From assembly GCF_900111875.1 (NCBI RefSeq), contig NZ_FOJU01000003.1, positions 619,327-683,326 of the forward strand: a stretch of DNA of 64,000 nt, in the 5' to 3' direction. This document shows positions 1 through 8,946 of the stretch, piece after piece (within the stretch, counting starts at the first letter, position 1; each line of letters starts with the position of its first letter). The notes under the pieces are model-generated. The model was not told the origin of the DNA and made no database searches. It saw only the letters and a program-made list of their open reading frames with translations. This stretch comes from Poseidonocella pacifica (GTDB taxonomy: Bacteria > Pseudomonadota > Alphaproteobacteria > Rhodobacterales > Rhodobacteraceae). A program made the translations under genes and the position numbers.

Positions 1-22
1 TGGAGTGGCGGAACAGTTTCAT
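1..22 (-). CDS. 5' end of an unidentified gene downstream of pheS (partial)
   Basis: On the minus strand an AAGGAGG ribosome-binding site (bases 29-35) lies 6 bases before an ATG at 22, and an open frame reading MKLFRHS runs off the left edge. It follows pheS by about 100 bases on the same strand, so it is probably co-transcribed. The next gene after pheS is often pheT, but these residues do not resemble the usual PheT start, so another gene may lie between them. Only seven codons are visible. Confidence 0.5.
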
Positions 23-122
23 CCAAGGCCTCCTTCTGGGAGGGAAAAATGGGGCGCGCCAAGTTTGGATCAAGTTTGCACACAAGCCTCGCCGCTTCGC
101 GGTTCATTCACCCAAACAGGAA

Positions 123-1196
123 CTAGCCACTCAGGCCCCCATGCAGCGTCGGCACCTCCAGCGCGCCGAAACCGTAGTGCCGCAGCCAGCGCAGGTCGGA
201 ATCGAAGAAAGCGCGCAGGTCGGGGATGCCGTATTTCAGCATGGCGATCCGATCGATACCCATGCCGAAGGCAAAGCCCTGCCACTCGGCCGGATCAACG
301 CCCGCCGCCGACAGCACCTTGGGGTGGACCATGCCCGAGCCCAGAACCTCAAGCCAGCCATCGCCCTGCCCGATCTTCAACTGACCGTCTTCCCAGGAAC
401 ACTGGATATCGACCTCGGCCGATGGCTCCGTGAACGGGAAGTGCGACGCGCGAAAGCGGGTCTTGATGCCCTCGATCTCGAAGAAGGCCGAGAAGAACTC
501 TTCCAGCACCCATTTCAGGTTCGCCATCGAAATGTCTTTGTCGATCGCAAGGCCCTCGACCTGATGGAACATCGGCGTGTGCGTCTGGTCGTAATCCGCG
601 CGGTACACCCGGCCCGGCGCGATGATCCGGCAGGGCGCGCCGTGTTTTTCCATATGCCGGATCTGCACCGGCGAGGTATGGGTGCGCAGCACATGCGGCG
701 GGCGGTTGTCGCCCTCGGCGCGGTGCATATAAAACGTGTCCATCTCGGCCCGCGCGGGGTGATGGCCGGGAATGTTCAGCGCGTCGAAGTTATACCAATC
801 GGTGTCGATCTGCGGACCTTCGGCGACGGAAAATCCCATCTCGGCAAAGATTGCGGTGCATTCTTCCCAGACCTGACTGACCGGGTGGATCGATCCCCGT
901 CGCTGAGGCCGGACCGGCAAGGTCACGTCAAGCCACTCCGCCCGCAACCGCTCATCCAGCGCCTTGTCGGCAAGCGCCACCTTCTTCGCAGCCAGCGCGG
1001 AATTGATCTCATCTTTCAGCGCGTTGAGCGCCGGTCCAGCGACCTGCCGCTCTTCAGGGGTCATCTTACCCAGCTCGCGCATCTTGAGGCTGACTTCGCC
1101 CTTCTTGCCGACGGCCTGTACACGCAACGTCTCAAGCGCCGACTCGTCAGCGGCATCGGCAATGGCGGCAAGGTATTTGTTGCGCAGATCGTCCAT
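123..1196 (-). CDS. pheS: Phenylalanine--tRNA ligase alpha subunit
   Basis: Cytoplasmic class II aminoacyl-tRNA synthetase subunit that activates phenylalanine and, with PheT, charges tRNA-Phe. The 357-residue product has the family's usual length: an N-terminal coiled-coil tRNA-binding region (about residues 1-90), then the catalytic core. Motif 2 is visible as [12 protein letters not shown] followed by MFHQVEG, and motif 3 as [14 protein letters not shown] near the C terminus. I chose the ATG at 1196 over the preceding in-frame TTG because a GGAGG sits 6-7 bases before it. It follows rplT on the same strand but a strong terminator (1305-1341) separates them, so pheS probably has its own promoter in 1208-1300 or depends on readthrough. 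Confidence 0.97.
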   Translation of the reverse strand: MDDLRNKYLAAIADAADESALETLRVQAVGKKGEVSLKMRELGKMTPEERQVAGPALNALKDEINSALAAKKVALADKALDERLRAEWLDVTLPVRPQRRGSIHPVSQVWEECTAIFAEMGFSVAEGPQIDTDWYNFDALNIPGHHPARAEMDTFYMHRAEGDNRPPHVLRTHTSPVQIRHMEKHGAPCRIIAPGRVYRADYDQTHTPMFHQVEGLAIDKDISMANLKWVLEEFFSAFFEIEGIKTRFRASHFPFTEPSAEVDIQCSWEDGQLKIGQGDGWLEVLGSGMVHPKVLSAAGVDPAEWQGFAFGMGIDRIAMLKYGIPDLRAFFDSDLRWLRHYGFGALEVPTLHGGLSG

Positions 1197-1304
1197 CAAA
1201 GGCCTCCAGCTTCCACGCCCGCCTGACTAGCGACAGCCGCCACCGGGCGCAAGCCGCTAGGCCGCCGCAGCAGGATCATGCCCCACGCGGGGTCGGGACC
1301 ACCG

Positions 1305-1341
1305 CAAAACGAAAAACGCCGCAGGCAGGACCCGCGGCGTT
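1305..1341 (-). terminator. Rho-independent terminator after rplT
   Basis: Read on the minus strand, AACGCCGC (1334-1341) pairs perfectly with GCGGCGTT (1315-1322) across an 11-base loop and is followed by TTTCGTTTT. It lies 25 bases after the rplT stop and is a good intrinsic terminator for the rpmI-rplT transcript, upstream of pheS. Confidence 0.85.
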
Positions 1342-1365
1342 CAAAACTCTCTTACCCTGACGGGA

Positions 1366-1728
1366 TCAGGCCAGTGCGGCCTTCGCCTTGTTCACGATCT
1401 CGCCGAACGCGGCGGGCTCATGCACGGCCAGATCGGCCAGAACCTTGCGGTCCACTTCGATCCCCGCAAGGGACAGGCCGTTGATGAAGCGCGAATACGT
1501 CAGCGCCTCGTCATGGCTGCGCACCGCGGCGTTGATCCGCTGGATCCACAATGCGCGGAAATTCCGCTTGCGGTTCTTACGGTCGCGCGTGGCGTATTGG
1601 TTCGCCTTGTCGACGGCTTGGGTTGCCGTGCGGAAGGTGTTCTTGCGGCGGCCATAGTAACCTTTGGCGGCCTTGATAACCTTCTTGTGGCGGGCGTGTG
1701 TGGTAGTTCCACCTTTAACTCGGGACAT
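1366..1728 (-). CDS. rplT: 50S ribosomal protein L20
   Basis: Primary 23S rRNA-binding protein needed early in large-subunit assembly. The 120 residues match the family length. The basic N-terminal tail ([15 protein letters not shown]..., YYGRRK) and the C-terminal globular part with [11 protein letters not shown] and YSRFINGL are diagnostic. It lies 14 bases after rpmI on the same strand in the usual L35-L20 pairing, and a strong terminator follows. infC is not beside it; upstream come a small membrane protein and pyk instead. No L20-type autoregulatory pseudoknot was recognised in the short leader. Confidence 0.98.
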   Translation of the reverse strand: MSRVKGGTTTHARHKKVIKAAKGYYGRRKNTFRTATQAVDKANQYATRDRKNRKRNFRALWIQRINAAVRSHDEALTYSRFINGLSLAGIEVDRKVLADLAVHEPAAFGEIVNKAKAALA

Positions 1729-1742
1729 GTCTCAAGCCTCCT

Positions 1743-1943
1743 TTAGCGGTCGTAGGGCATAAAGCCCTTGACGATCTTGGCATCCGGCGCGGACAGGGTC
1801 GTTGTGCCCCGTGCATCGCGAATGAATTTCTTGTGGCGCTTGATCATGCCGTGACGCTTGCCGGCCTGTGCTGCGAGCACCTTGCCGGTGGCGGTCGTCT
1901 TGAAGCGCTTCTTCGCGCTCGACTTGGTCTTCATCTTAGGCAT
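1743..1943 (-). CDS. rpmI: 50S ribosomal protein L35
   Basis: Small, very basic large-subunit protein. The 66-residue frame starts [15 protein letters not shown], the standard L35 opening, and contains the conserved [12 protein letters not shown] stretch. The ATG at 1943 is preceded by a GAGGAG ribosome-binding site with proper spacing; an in-frame extension upstream to 2006 has no family similarity and is not coding. The 120 bases between this gene and the membrane-protein gene upstream presumably hold its promoter. Confidence 0.97.
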   Translation of the reverse strand: MPKMKTKSSAKKRFKTTATGKVLAAQAGKRHGMIKRHKKFIRDARGTTTLSAPDAKIVKGFMPYDR

Positions 1944-2063
1944 TTCCGTCTCCTCGGAAGTCGGTCGGGAACGCGACTCGGCATGCCATCCGGGCCGGCC
2001 GCGCATGAGTGGGCGCAGATACGATACTTCCCCATGGGTGGCAAGGGCGTAGAGCGGTTTTTC

Positions 2064-2288
2064 TCAGGGCAGCACCCGAGCGATGACATCGATCACCGCT
2101 TCGGAGGCCAGATGCAGATCCCGCAACGCCGGCTTTGACCAAAGAGCCCATCCCATCAGGCCTGCTCCAGCGAAAAAGAGCGCCGTTGAAACCTGAGGGG
2201 CGCGCCGTTCGACCAATGCATTGAGAAGAACCGGCAGGCTGAGCGCGGCAAAGACCACGCCCAGCACCAGAGCCAGTTCCGCCCGCAA
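2064..2288 (-). CDS. Small two-helix membrane protein downstream of pyk
   Basis: A 74-residue protein with two hydrophobic segments (about residues 5-22 and 36-51) separated by a short charged loop (VERRAP). I recognise no named family. It starts six bases after the pyk stop on the same strand, so it is most likely translated from the pyk transcript. The hydrophobic pattern and tight spacing argue that it is real. A link to pyruvate kinase is positional only. Confidence 0.7.
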   Translation of the reverse strand: MRAELALVLGVVFAALSLPVLLNALVERRAPQVSTALFFAGAGLMGWALWSKPALRDLHLASEAVIDVIARVLP

Positions 2289-2294
2289 GGGATC

Positions 2295-3743
2295 TTACTC
2301 GTCTTCGGAGGCGAAGATAAGCCGCTCATCGCACGGCGCGACCCGCAGGATGTTCGTGGTGCCCTTCACGTTGAAGGGAACACCGGCGGTGACCACGATA
2401 AAGTCCTTCTCGTCCGCATAGCCAAGCTTGCGGGCCGCACGGGCCGCGCCAACCACGGCCATTTTGAAGCGCGAGACGATTTCTTCGGACACCACGCATG
2501 TGGTGCCCCAGCTCAGCGCAAGGCGGCGCGCTGTGGCAACCTTGGGCGACAGCGCGATGATCGGAACACGAGGCCGCTCTCTCGCGGTCAGCGCACCGGT
2601 GGTGCCGCTATCGGTGAAGCAGCAGATCGCCTTGATGTCGGTCGCTTCGGCGATTTCGCGCGCGGCAGAGACGATGGCATCGGCAACACTCTCGCGTGCC
2701 ACCTGACGGGAAGCTTCGAGGATACTGTTGTAGTTCTTGTCGCTTTCCACCTCGATGGCGACGTTGTCCATCATCGTGACCGCTTCGATCGGAAACTGCC
2801 CTGCGGCGGATTCGGCGGACAACATGATCGCATCGGCACCTTCATAGATCGCGGCGGCGACATCGGAAACTTCGGCGCGCGTCGGCATTGGGCTTTCGAT
2901 CATGCTTTCGAGCATTTGTGTCGCGATAATCACCGGTTTCGCGGCCTTGCGGCATTCGCGGACCAGACGTTTCTGAATCGTTGGCACCGCTTGCACCGGC
3001 ATCTCGACCCCAAGGTCGCCGCGCGCGACCATGATCGCGTCGGAAGCCTCCAGAATTTCGTCGAATGCCTTCACGGCGGCGGGCTTCTCGACCTTGGTCA
3101 TGATCGCCACACGGCCCTTGGTGAGCGCGCGGGCTTCTTCGATATCTTCCTTCCGCTGGACGAAAGAAAGCGCCAGCCAGTCGATATCGAGTGTCAGGGC
3201 GAATTCAAGATCCGCGCGATCCTTGTCCGAGAGCGCGGCGAGAGGAAGCACCACGTCAGGCACGTTCACGCCCTTGCGGTCGGAAATCATGCCGCCCGCG
3301 ATGACTTCACAATTGGCGAAGTCCTCGCCGCATTCCAGCACCTTGAGACGCACCTTGCCATCGTTGACCAGCAGACGCGCGCCGGGTTCCAGCGCGGCGA
3401 AAATCTCCGGATGTGGCAGACAGACCCGCGTCTTGTCCCCGTCGGACGGATCCAGATCCATGCGGAAATGGTCGCCAGTAACCAGATCGACCGGCCCACC
3501 CGAGAATGTGCCGACGCGAAGCTTGGGACCCTGCAGATCAACCAGAATGGCGATCGGGCTTTCGAGTTCCTTTTCGACGCGGCGAATGATGTCGTACCGG
3601 GCGCGCACGTCGTCGTGGCTGCCGTGGCTCATGTTCAAGCGAAACACGTCCGCGCCGGCTTCGTGCAGGCCGCGGATTGTCTCGTAGTCGCTTGATGCTG
3701 GCCCCAGCGTGGCCACGATCTTGACTTTGCGATTTCGTTTCAT
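2295..3743 (-). CDS. pyk: Pyruvate kinase
   Basis: Catalyses the last step of glycolysis, phosphoenolpyruvate plus ADP to pyruvate plus ATP. The 482-residue product is full length. Visible landmarks are the N-terminal KIVATLGPAS, the VDLQGPKLRVG strand, the active-site lysine motif IMTKVEKPAA, the metal/PEP region VMVARGDLGVEMP and the TQMLESMIESPMPTRAEVSDVA signature. The C-terminal allosteric domain (about residue 350 on) is intact. It begins at ATG 3743 behind a GGGAAGAG stretch and is divergent from the formylglutamate amidohydrolase gene across about 150 bases that must hold both promoters. Confidence 0.97.
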   Translation of the reverse strand: MKRNRKVKIVATLGPASSDYETIRGLHEAGADVFRLNMSHGSHDDVRARYDIIRRVEKELESPIAILVDLQGPKLRVGTFSGGPVDLVTGDHFRMDLDPSDGDKTRVCLPHPEIFAALEPGARLLVNDGKVRLKVLECGEDFANCEVIAGGMISDRKGVNVPDVVLPLAALSDKDRADLEFALTLDIDWLALSFVQRKEDIEEARALTKGRVAIMTKVEKPAAVKAFDEILEASDAIMVARGDLGVEMPVQAVPTIQKRLVRECRKAAKPVIIATQMLESMIESPMPTRAEVSDVAAAIYEGADAIMLSAESAAGQFPIEAVTMMDNVAIEVESDKNYNSILEASRQVARESVADAIVSAAREIAEATDIKAICCFTDSGTTGALTARERPRVPIIALSPKVATARRLALSWGTTCVVSEEIVSRFKMAVVGAARAARKLGYADEKDFIVVTAGVPFNVKGTTNILRVAPCDERLIFASEDE

Positions 3744-3890
3744 GCGTTCTCTTCCCTATCGTCAACGGTGACCTAAACGGCCGGATCGCGGCGTCTGCGG
3801 ACCACCGTTACCGCTAACCTCGCTCGACGGCTTTATGACCCAATTCCCTTTTCCACACAACTGCCCTATGGGGTGGCTCAGGATTGTGAC

Positions 3891-4694
3891 ATGCCAATGA
3901 CTTACCACCCTTTCGAGCGCCTCGAAGCGCCCCGCCCCACCCGCTGGCTGCTGACATGCGACCACGCGGCGAACACGGTTCCGCCTTTCGTCAATGGGGG
4001 CGATCTGGGCCTGCCCGCGTCCGACATGTCGCGCCACATCGCCTATGACGTCGGCGCGGCGGGCGTGACCCGGCGTCTTGCGACGGCACTTGGCGCGCAT
4101 GCCGTCCTGTCGAATTTTTCCCGACTGGTGATCGATCCGAACCGGGGCGAAGACGATCCCACGCTGCTGATGAAGCTCTATGATGGCTCGATTATCCCCG
4201 CCAATCGTCATGCTGGCCCCGAAGACCTCTCCGCCCGAAAGACCGCATGTTACGATCCCTACCACCAAGCTGTTGAGGATCTTGCGAACCGTCAGGATGA
4301 CCCGGTCATCGTCTCGATCCACAGTTTCACGCGGCAACTACGTGGCCGTGCCCCCCGGCCGTGGCAAATCGGCATTCTCTATGCGGAGGACGACAGGCTC
4401 GCCGGCGAGTTCATCGGGCAACTTCGCAACGACAGGCCCCTCGCTGAATTGATCCGGAGCGCATGCGGCGAGCCACTTTGCGTCGGTGCGAATGAACCCT
4501 ATCCGGGCTACTTGCCCGGTGACGCCATCGACCGGCACGCCACGGCACATGGGCGGATGAATGTGCTGATCGAAATACGCAACGACCTGATTCAGCATGA
4601 GGACGGCCAGCGGGCCTGGGCCAGTCTTCTGGCCCCTCTGCTTGAACGTGCCCTTGCCGCTGCACAGATGAAAGAAAACGAGGAGACCGATTGA
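3891..4694 (+). CDS. N-formylglutamate amidohydrolase family protein
   Basis: Predicted zinc hydrolase releasing formate from N-formylglutamate, the last step of one histidine degradation route; some family members act on other N-acyl amino acids. The 267 residues contain the family's CDHAANTVPP opening, the D.GA..VTRRLA helix and VSIHSFT in the middle. No other hut gene is nearby, so the physiological substrate is open. Start choice is uncertain: ATG 3891, ATG 3897 and an upstream GTG at 3873 are all possible and none has a strong ribosome-binding site. Its stop overlaps the start of the DUF1244 gene by one base (TGATG), implying translational coupling. Confidence 0.85.
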   Translation: MPMTYHPFERLEAPRPTRWLLTCDHAANTVPPFVNGGDLGLPASDMSRHIAYDVGAAGVTRRLATALGAHAVLSNFSRLVIDPNRGEDDPTLLMKLYDGSIIPANRHAGPEDLSARKTACYDPYHQAVEDLANRQDDPVIVSIHSFTRQLRGRAPRPWQIGILYAEDDRLAGEFIGQLRNDRPLAELIRSACGEPLCVGANEPYPGYLPGDAIDRHATAHGRMNVLIEIRNDLIQHEDGQRAWASLLAPLLERALAAAQMKENEETD

Positions 4695-5008
4695 TGGATG
4701 ACCAAACCCGCATCGAGCTAGAAGCCGCCGCCTTTCGTCGCCTGCGCAAGCATTTGATGGAAGATCGCACGGACGTTCAGAACATCGACATGATGAACCT
4801 TGCCGGGTTCTGTCGCAACTGCCTCTCCCGCTGGTATCAAGAAGCCGCGAATGAACGCGGCATCGAGATGAGCAAGGACGAAGGGCGGGAAATCTTCTAC
4901 GGCATGTCCATGGCCGACTGGAAAGCCAACTTCCAGACCGACGTCGGCGACGACAAGAAGGCGGCCTTTGAGAAATCCTTCGCTGAAAACGTGAAATCCG
5001 AAACCTGA
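4694..5008 (+). CDS. DUF1244 family protein
   Basis: A 104-residue soluble protein of a family common in proteobacteria and without established function. The characteristic core is NLAGFCRNCLSRWYQEAA, with two cysteines two residues apart, followed by EIFYGMSMADWK. The CxxC-type pair could bind a metal, but that is inference. The ATG at 4694 overlaps the previous stop; GAGGAGA lies about 10 bases upstream. It shares a two-gene operon with the formylglutamate amidohydrolase. Confidence 0.88.
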   Translation: MDDQTRIELEAAAFRRLRKHLMEDRTDVQNIDMMNLAGFCRNCLSRWYQEAANERGIEMSKDEGREIFYGMSMADWKANFQTDVGDDKKAAFEKSFAENVKSET

Positions 5009-5023
5009 ACTGCCTCAGCATTA

Positions 5024-5064
5024 CAGAGTAAGCGAGCCGCAGTTCAGCCCGGTTCCTTACTCTG
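5024..5064. terminator. Bidirectional terminator-like hairpin
   Basis: CAGAGTAAG (5024-5032) pairs perfectly with CTTACTCTG (5056-5064), and inside it AGCCG (5036-5040) pairs with CGGTT (5050-5054, one G-T) around a 9-base loop. It sits between two converging operons (DUF1244 on plus, M16 peptidases on minus). There is no clear T-run on either side, so efficiency is uncertain. Confidence 0.6.
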
Positions 5065-5133
5065 CCCAATGGGGGTTCGGCTGCATATTGCCTGCGGCGC
5101 GCTTATTTTCAGCTCTCGCCAGAGAGGTCCGCC

Positions 5134-6435
5134 TCAGATTGCCCCTTCCGGCTGACCCACCACGACGAAATGCAGCGACTCGGGGCGCAGCAACTCGGAC
5201 GCCACACGGTTGGCCTCCTCGAGCGTGACCGCGTTCACCTTGTCGTTGCGGGTAGCGGCGTAATCAATGGGCAGGTTCTGCATTTGCATCCCGACGAGGA
5301 TATCCGCAATCGGGCCGTTGCCGTCGAAGCGCAACGGATAGGCGCCGGTCAGGTAGGTCTTCGCGGCCGCGAGTTCCTCCGCCGTGACGCCGTTTTCCGC
5401 CATGTCCGCCCATACCTGCCTCGTGACCTCGACAGCCTCGGCAATCCGGTCGTTCGCCGAGGAGACGGACCCCATGACAAGCTCGGCGTAGTCCTTCGGC
5501 ACAAGGTAAGAGTAGATCCCATACGTCAGGCCGCGATTTTCACGCACCTCCGTCATCAGTCGGGACTCGAAGTTTGATCCCCCAAGGATGGTGTTGACGA
5601 TATACGCCGCGAAAAAGTCCGGGTCGTCGCGCTTCATGCCCAGATGACCAAAGAGCGCCACGGATTGCGGCGTCGGGAAATCCACGACGGTCGTGCCACC
5701 TGTCAGCGCAACGTCCACATGATCCGGCATCGGCGCGCCGGTCTCCGGCAATCCGCCGAGAAGATCGTCCAAGAGCGGGCCGAGTTCTTCGGCCGTGATG
5801 TCGCCAACTGCCGCCACATAGATCCGATCACGGGCCATGACGCGATGCTTGGCGGCCAATAGGTCGTCGCGGGTCAGGGCGGAAACGCTCTCGACTGTGC
5901 CAGACCGATCGGAGCCATAGGGATGATCCCCAAAAGCCAATCGGTCAAAGGTTTTGCCAGCGATGTCGTCGGGATCTTTCTCGGACGAGCGAATGTTTGA
6001 CAGAACCTGCGCGCGAACCCGTTCGATGGCATCGCCATCGAAGCGAGGTTCGGTCAGGGCGGTTTCCAGCAAGGCTATCGCCTCCGGTCTGTTTTCCGTC
6101 AACATTCGCGCGGAAACCGAAAGGGCATCGTCATAAGCGGAGAAGCCAAAGGATGCGGCCAGCCCATCCCGGGTCTCGGAAAAGGCGCGGGCATCAAGCT
6201 CCCCGGCACCCTCTTCGAGCAGGGCGGTCATAAGATTGGTCGCACCGCGTTTCCCTTCGGCGTCGAGCGAGGAGCCGCCACTGAACCGGATTTCCAAGGA
6301 CAGAAAGGGGATTGAAGGTTCCTCGACCAGCCAAGCGGTAATCCCGCCGGGGGAGGTCACCTCCTGGATATTCACCTCGGCGCGTGCCGGGAGCGCAGCC
6401 GCGAATGCCAACAGCGTCAGGGCAAAACGGATCAT
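5134..6435 (-). CDS. M16 family peptidase-like protein, non-catalytic partner subunit
   Basis: A 433-residue exported protein (signal peptide MIRFALTLLAFAAALPARA) with the two-lobed M16 fold. The position where the zinc motif HxxEH should be reads TALLEEGAG, so the metal ligands are missing, but the R/Y pair used by the second subunit is present in RENRGLTYGIYSYL. This pattern fits the non-catalytic half of a two-chain M16B peptidase. The partner gene immediately upstream carries the HxxEH motif and overlaps this start by four bases (ATGA). Likely site: periplasm. Substrate unknown. Confidence 0.88.
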   Translation of the reverse strand: MIRFALTLLAFAAALPARAEVNIQEVTSPGGITAWLVEEPSIPFLSLEIRFSGGSSLDAEGKRGATNLMTALLEEGAGELDARAFSETRDGLAASFGFSAYDDALSVSARMLTENRPEAIALLETALTEPRFDGDAIERVRAQVLSNIRSSEKDPDDIAGKTFDRLAFGDHPYGSDRSGTVESVSALTRDDLLAAKHRVMARDRIYVAAVGDITAEELGPLLDDLLGGLPETGAPMPDHVDVALTGGTTVVDFPTPQSVALFGHLGMKRDDPDFFAAYIVNTILGGSNFESRLMTEVRENRGLTYGIYSYLVPKDYAELVMGSVSSANDRIAEAVEVTRQVWADMAENGVTAEELAAAKTYLTGAYPLRFDGNGPIADILVGMQMQNLPIDYAATRNDKVNAVTLEEANRVASELLRPESLHFVVVGQPEGAI

Positions 6436-7778
6436 TGAATGGCCTCCTCAGTAGGGGAACCGGACACCAGATAGCCGGTGACGGAGCTTGCGGGCCGCCA
6501 AAGATCCCGAGCGGCGGCGAGTATGTCGTCTTCGGTCACGGCCTCAAGGATCGCGGGCCATTCCTGCACGTCCTCGACCGTCAGTCCCGAAGTAAGAGCC
6601 GACCCATAGCGCCGGGCCAGTGCGGCCACGTCGTCGCGCTCATAGACAGTGGAGGCACGTATTTGCATCTTGAGGCGATCAAGCGCGGCGGAATCCACAC
6701 CCTCTTCAAGGAAACTTTCCATCGCATCGTCAAGCGCGGCCTCCGCCTCTTCGAGCGTGACACCCTCAGCCGGCACCACGATCAGGCTAAAACTGGTGTC
6801 GTCCAGCGAGGTCGCCCGGTACCCCGCGCCCGTATAGACAGCGATCTGTTGCTCGAACTGCAATTTGCGCGCGAGGTGCGAGGTTGTCCCATCCCCGCCC
6901 AGAAGATCGGCGAGCAGCGTCAGGGCCGCTGCGCGCTCCTGCGCGCCGGGATCGCGCTCCGGTGCGAGGTAGGTTCGCGTGACATAAGGCTGTGCCACCC
7001 GCACATCGCTGAAGACCATGCGCCGCGCGGCAAGATGGGTGGGTTCCTTGACCCGTTCACGCGGCTTCAGATCGGGGTTCGGCGGAAGCGGGCCATAGTG
7101 TTTCTCCGCGAGGGCCAGCACATCCTCCGGGGCAACGTCGCCCGCCACAACGAGGATCGCGTTATTGGGGGCGTAATACTGCTTGTAGAAGGCGAGCGCA
7201 TCGTCGAGGCCCAGCGTCTCCATCTCGTGCCGCCAGCCGATGACCGGTGTGCCGTAGGGGTGATGCAGATAGAGGGCGGCGTCGCGCTGTTCGCCGAACA
7301 GGGCGGAGGGATTGTTCTCTGTGCGCTGGTTGCGCTCTTCGATGATGACGTTGCGCTCCGTCTCGATCTCTTCTTCGCCAAGTTGAAGGTTGACCATCCG
7401 GTCTGCCTCCATCTCCATCATCAACTCAAGCCGGTCGGCGGCGACGCGCTGGAAATAGCCGGTGTAGTCGTTGGAGGTGAAGGCGTTATCAGAACCGCCA
7501 TTCTCGGCCACCACGCGCGACAATTCGCCCGGCTCCATTTTTTCAGTGCCCTTGAAGAGCAGATGTTCAAGGAAATGCGCCACCCCGGAGGAACCCTGCG
7601 GCTCATCGGCGGCACCTGCGCGATACCACACCATGTGGACGACAACAGGGGCGCGATGATCCTCGATCACGACGACCTCCATCCCGTTGTCGAGGGTATA
7701 GGTCGTCACCATGTCACTGGCACGGGCCGGAAGGGCAAAGAATAAACTGGTGAGAATGAGGGCAAGCAGGCGCGGCAT
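6432..7778 (-). CDS. M16 family zinc peptidase, catalytic subunit
   Basis: A 448-residue exported metallopeptidase. After a signal peptide (MPRLLALILTSLFFALPARAS) comes the inverted zinc motif HFLEH (His68, Glu71, His72), with the third ligand in the ERNVIIEE segment near residue 147. The start at 7778 was chosen because GGAGG lies 6 bases before it; the ATG two codons earlier has no spacing to that site. It pairs with the downstream non-catalytic M16 gene through an ATGA overlap, so the two chains are probably made in equal amounts. It is the penultimate gene of the rsmB-to-M16 run on the minus strand. Confidence 0.93.
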   Translation of the reverse strand: MPRLLALILTSLFFALPARASDMVTTYTLDNGMEVVVIEDHRAPVVVHMVWYRAGAADEPQGSSGVAHFLEHLLFKGTEKMEPGELSRVVAENGGSDNAFTSNDYTGYFQRVAADRLELMMEMEADRMVNLQLGEEEIETERNVIIEERNQRTENNPSALFGEQRDAALYLHHPYGTPVIGWRHEMETLGLDDALAFYKQYYAPNNAILVVAGDVAPEDVLALAEKHYGPLPPNPDLKPRERVKEPTHLAARRMVFSDVRVAQPYVTRTYLAPERDPGAQERAAALTLLADLLGGDGTTSHLARKLQFEQQIAVYTGAGYRATSLDDTSFSLIVVPAEGVTLEEAEAALDDAMESFLEEGVDSAALDRLKMQIRASTVYERDDVAALARRYGSALTSGLTVEDVQEWPAILEAVTEDDILAAARDLWRPASSVTGYLVSGSPTEEAIQ

Positions 7779-7892
7779 GGGCATCCTCCATAAGGCGTGC
7801 GCCATAGGTACGCAGAAGCGCAGCGCGTTCAACCATATATACGCAGACGTGAGCGGGCGCGACTACGGTAAGGGCGGCCGCTGCGGCAGGGA

Positions 7893-8405
7893 CTACTCTG
7901 CGGGCGGCGCGCTCGGCGTCGGCAGGCCTGCCGCACGGAAACGGGCAGCTTCGGCCGCTGCATCCAGCGCTTGCGCCGAATAGGCCGCAAAGTAAGGATC
8001 CGACCCGCCAAGGCCGCCTGTGCTTATCCGGCCCCGGCGTGCGCGGAAAGCGGCATCCTCCTGCGCGAGCAAGGCACGAATGCCGACCCTTGTCCCAGCC
8101 TGAGACACCGCGGCAACGAGGGCCGCGTCCGAGGCGGGAAGATCGCCCGCCACCAGCGCGCTCGGGCTTCCACCAAGCGCAGCCACGGCATCGGCCTTGG
8201 GGTGCTGGTCTGCGAGGTTGGCTCCCGAGGCGGGCGGCGGCAGGACGGCCATGGACTGTGGCATCTCTAGCGGGCGCGCAGGAAGCGCGCGAAATTCCTC
8301 TGGTCCCCCGCTTATCTCGTTAAAGCGGTGCAGGCGATCATTGCCGCCACAGGCCGCAAGAGCCGAGACAAGACCGGTGCAGAGCAGAATGTGAGCCAAG
8401 CGCAT
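7893..8405 (-). CDS. DUF3035 lipoprotein
   Basis: A 170-residue predicted lipoprotein: the N terminus has a hydrophobic core and a lipobox LAAC with Cys19 as the lipidated residue. The rest is Ala/Pro-rich with the family's FRALPARPLEMP segment. The function of DUF3035 proteins is not known to me. The gene sits between lspA, whose product would cleave this very signal peptide, and the exported M16 peptidases. The start has a GGGGGA stretch just upstream. The C-terminal tail (residues 150-170) is low complexity. Confidence 0.85.
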   Translation of the reverse strand: MRLAHILLCTGLVSALAACGGNDRLHRFNEISGGPEEFRALPARPLEMPQSMAVLPPPASGANLADQHPKADAVAALGGSPSALVAGDLPASDAALVAAVSQAGTRVGIRALLAQEDAAFRARRGRISTGGLGGSDPYFAAYSAQALDAAAEAARFRAAGLPTPSAPPAE

Positions 8406-8478
8406 GAATTTCCCCCGGTTTGCGGACCGCGACCAGTGTTAGCCGATCTCTTTGGCGGCGTCACCAGCCGATTGAGCC

Positions 8479-8946
8479 CTACTTCTTTCCCGTAAAAAGC
8501 ACGAGCCCGATCGCGCCTGCAAAGATCGCCACATCGGCAACGTTGAACGCAAAAGGGTTCTCGATCCCGCAACAGGACATGTTGATGAAATCGGCCACTG
8601 CCCCATAGGCAAGACGGTCCACCACGTTGCCGAGCGCGCCGCCGACCAGCACCCCGGCGCTGATCTCGGCCCATTTTCCCGGGCGCTCGCGGCGCATCCA
8701 GATCAACACGGCGATCACGATGGCAAAGGCCACCGCGATCAGGATCCAGCGCGCGCCCTGCCCCGAAAAGAGACCGAAGTTGATCCCGGTATTCCAAGCC
8801 ATCCGAAAATTGAGCCAGGGCGGCAGTACGTCGATACCGCCGCGCAGGCGCAGATCAAGCCATTGCACCACCAGAAATTTGGTCGCCTGATCCAGCAAAA
8901 AGACGATTAGTGCCGCGGCCGAGAGGTGTGGGGAAACCGGGCGCAT
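8479..8946 (-). CDS. lspA: Lipoprotein signal peptidase (signal peptidase II)
   Basis: Inner-membrane aspartic protease that removes signal peptides from prolipoproteins after lipidation. At 155 residues it has the expected four transmembrane helices. The conserved FLLDQATK, [18 protein letters not shown] and FNVADVAI segments are all present; the aspartates in the last two are the catalytic pair. Its ATG overlaps the purH stop by one base, so it is probably translationally coupled to purH. Confidence 0.96.
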   Translation of the reverse strand: MRPVSPHLSAAALIVFLLDQATKFLVVQWLDLRLRGGIDVLPPWLNFRMAWNTGINFGLFSGQGARWILIAVAFAIVIAVLIWMRRERPGKWAEISAGVLVGGALGNVVDRLAYGAVADFINMSCCGIENPFAFNVADVAIFAGAIGLVLFTGKK

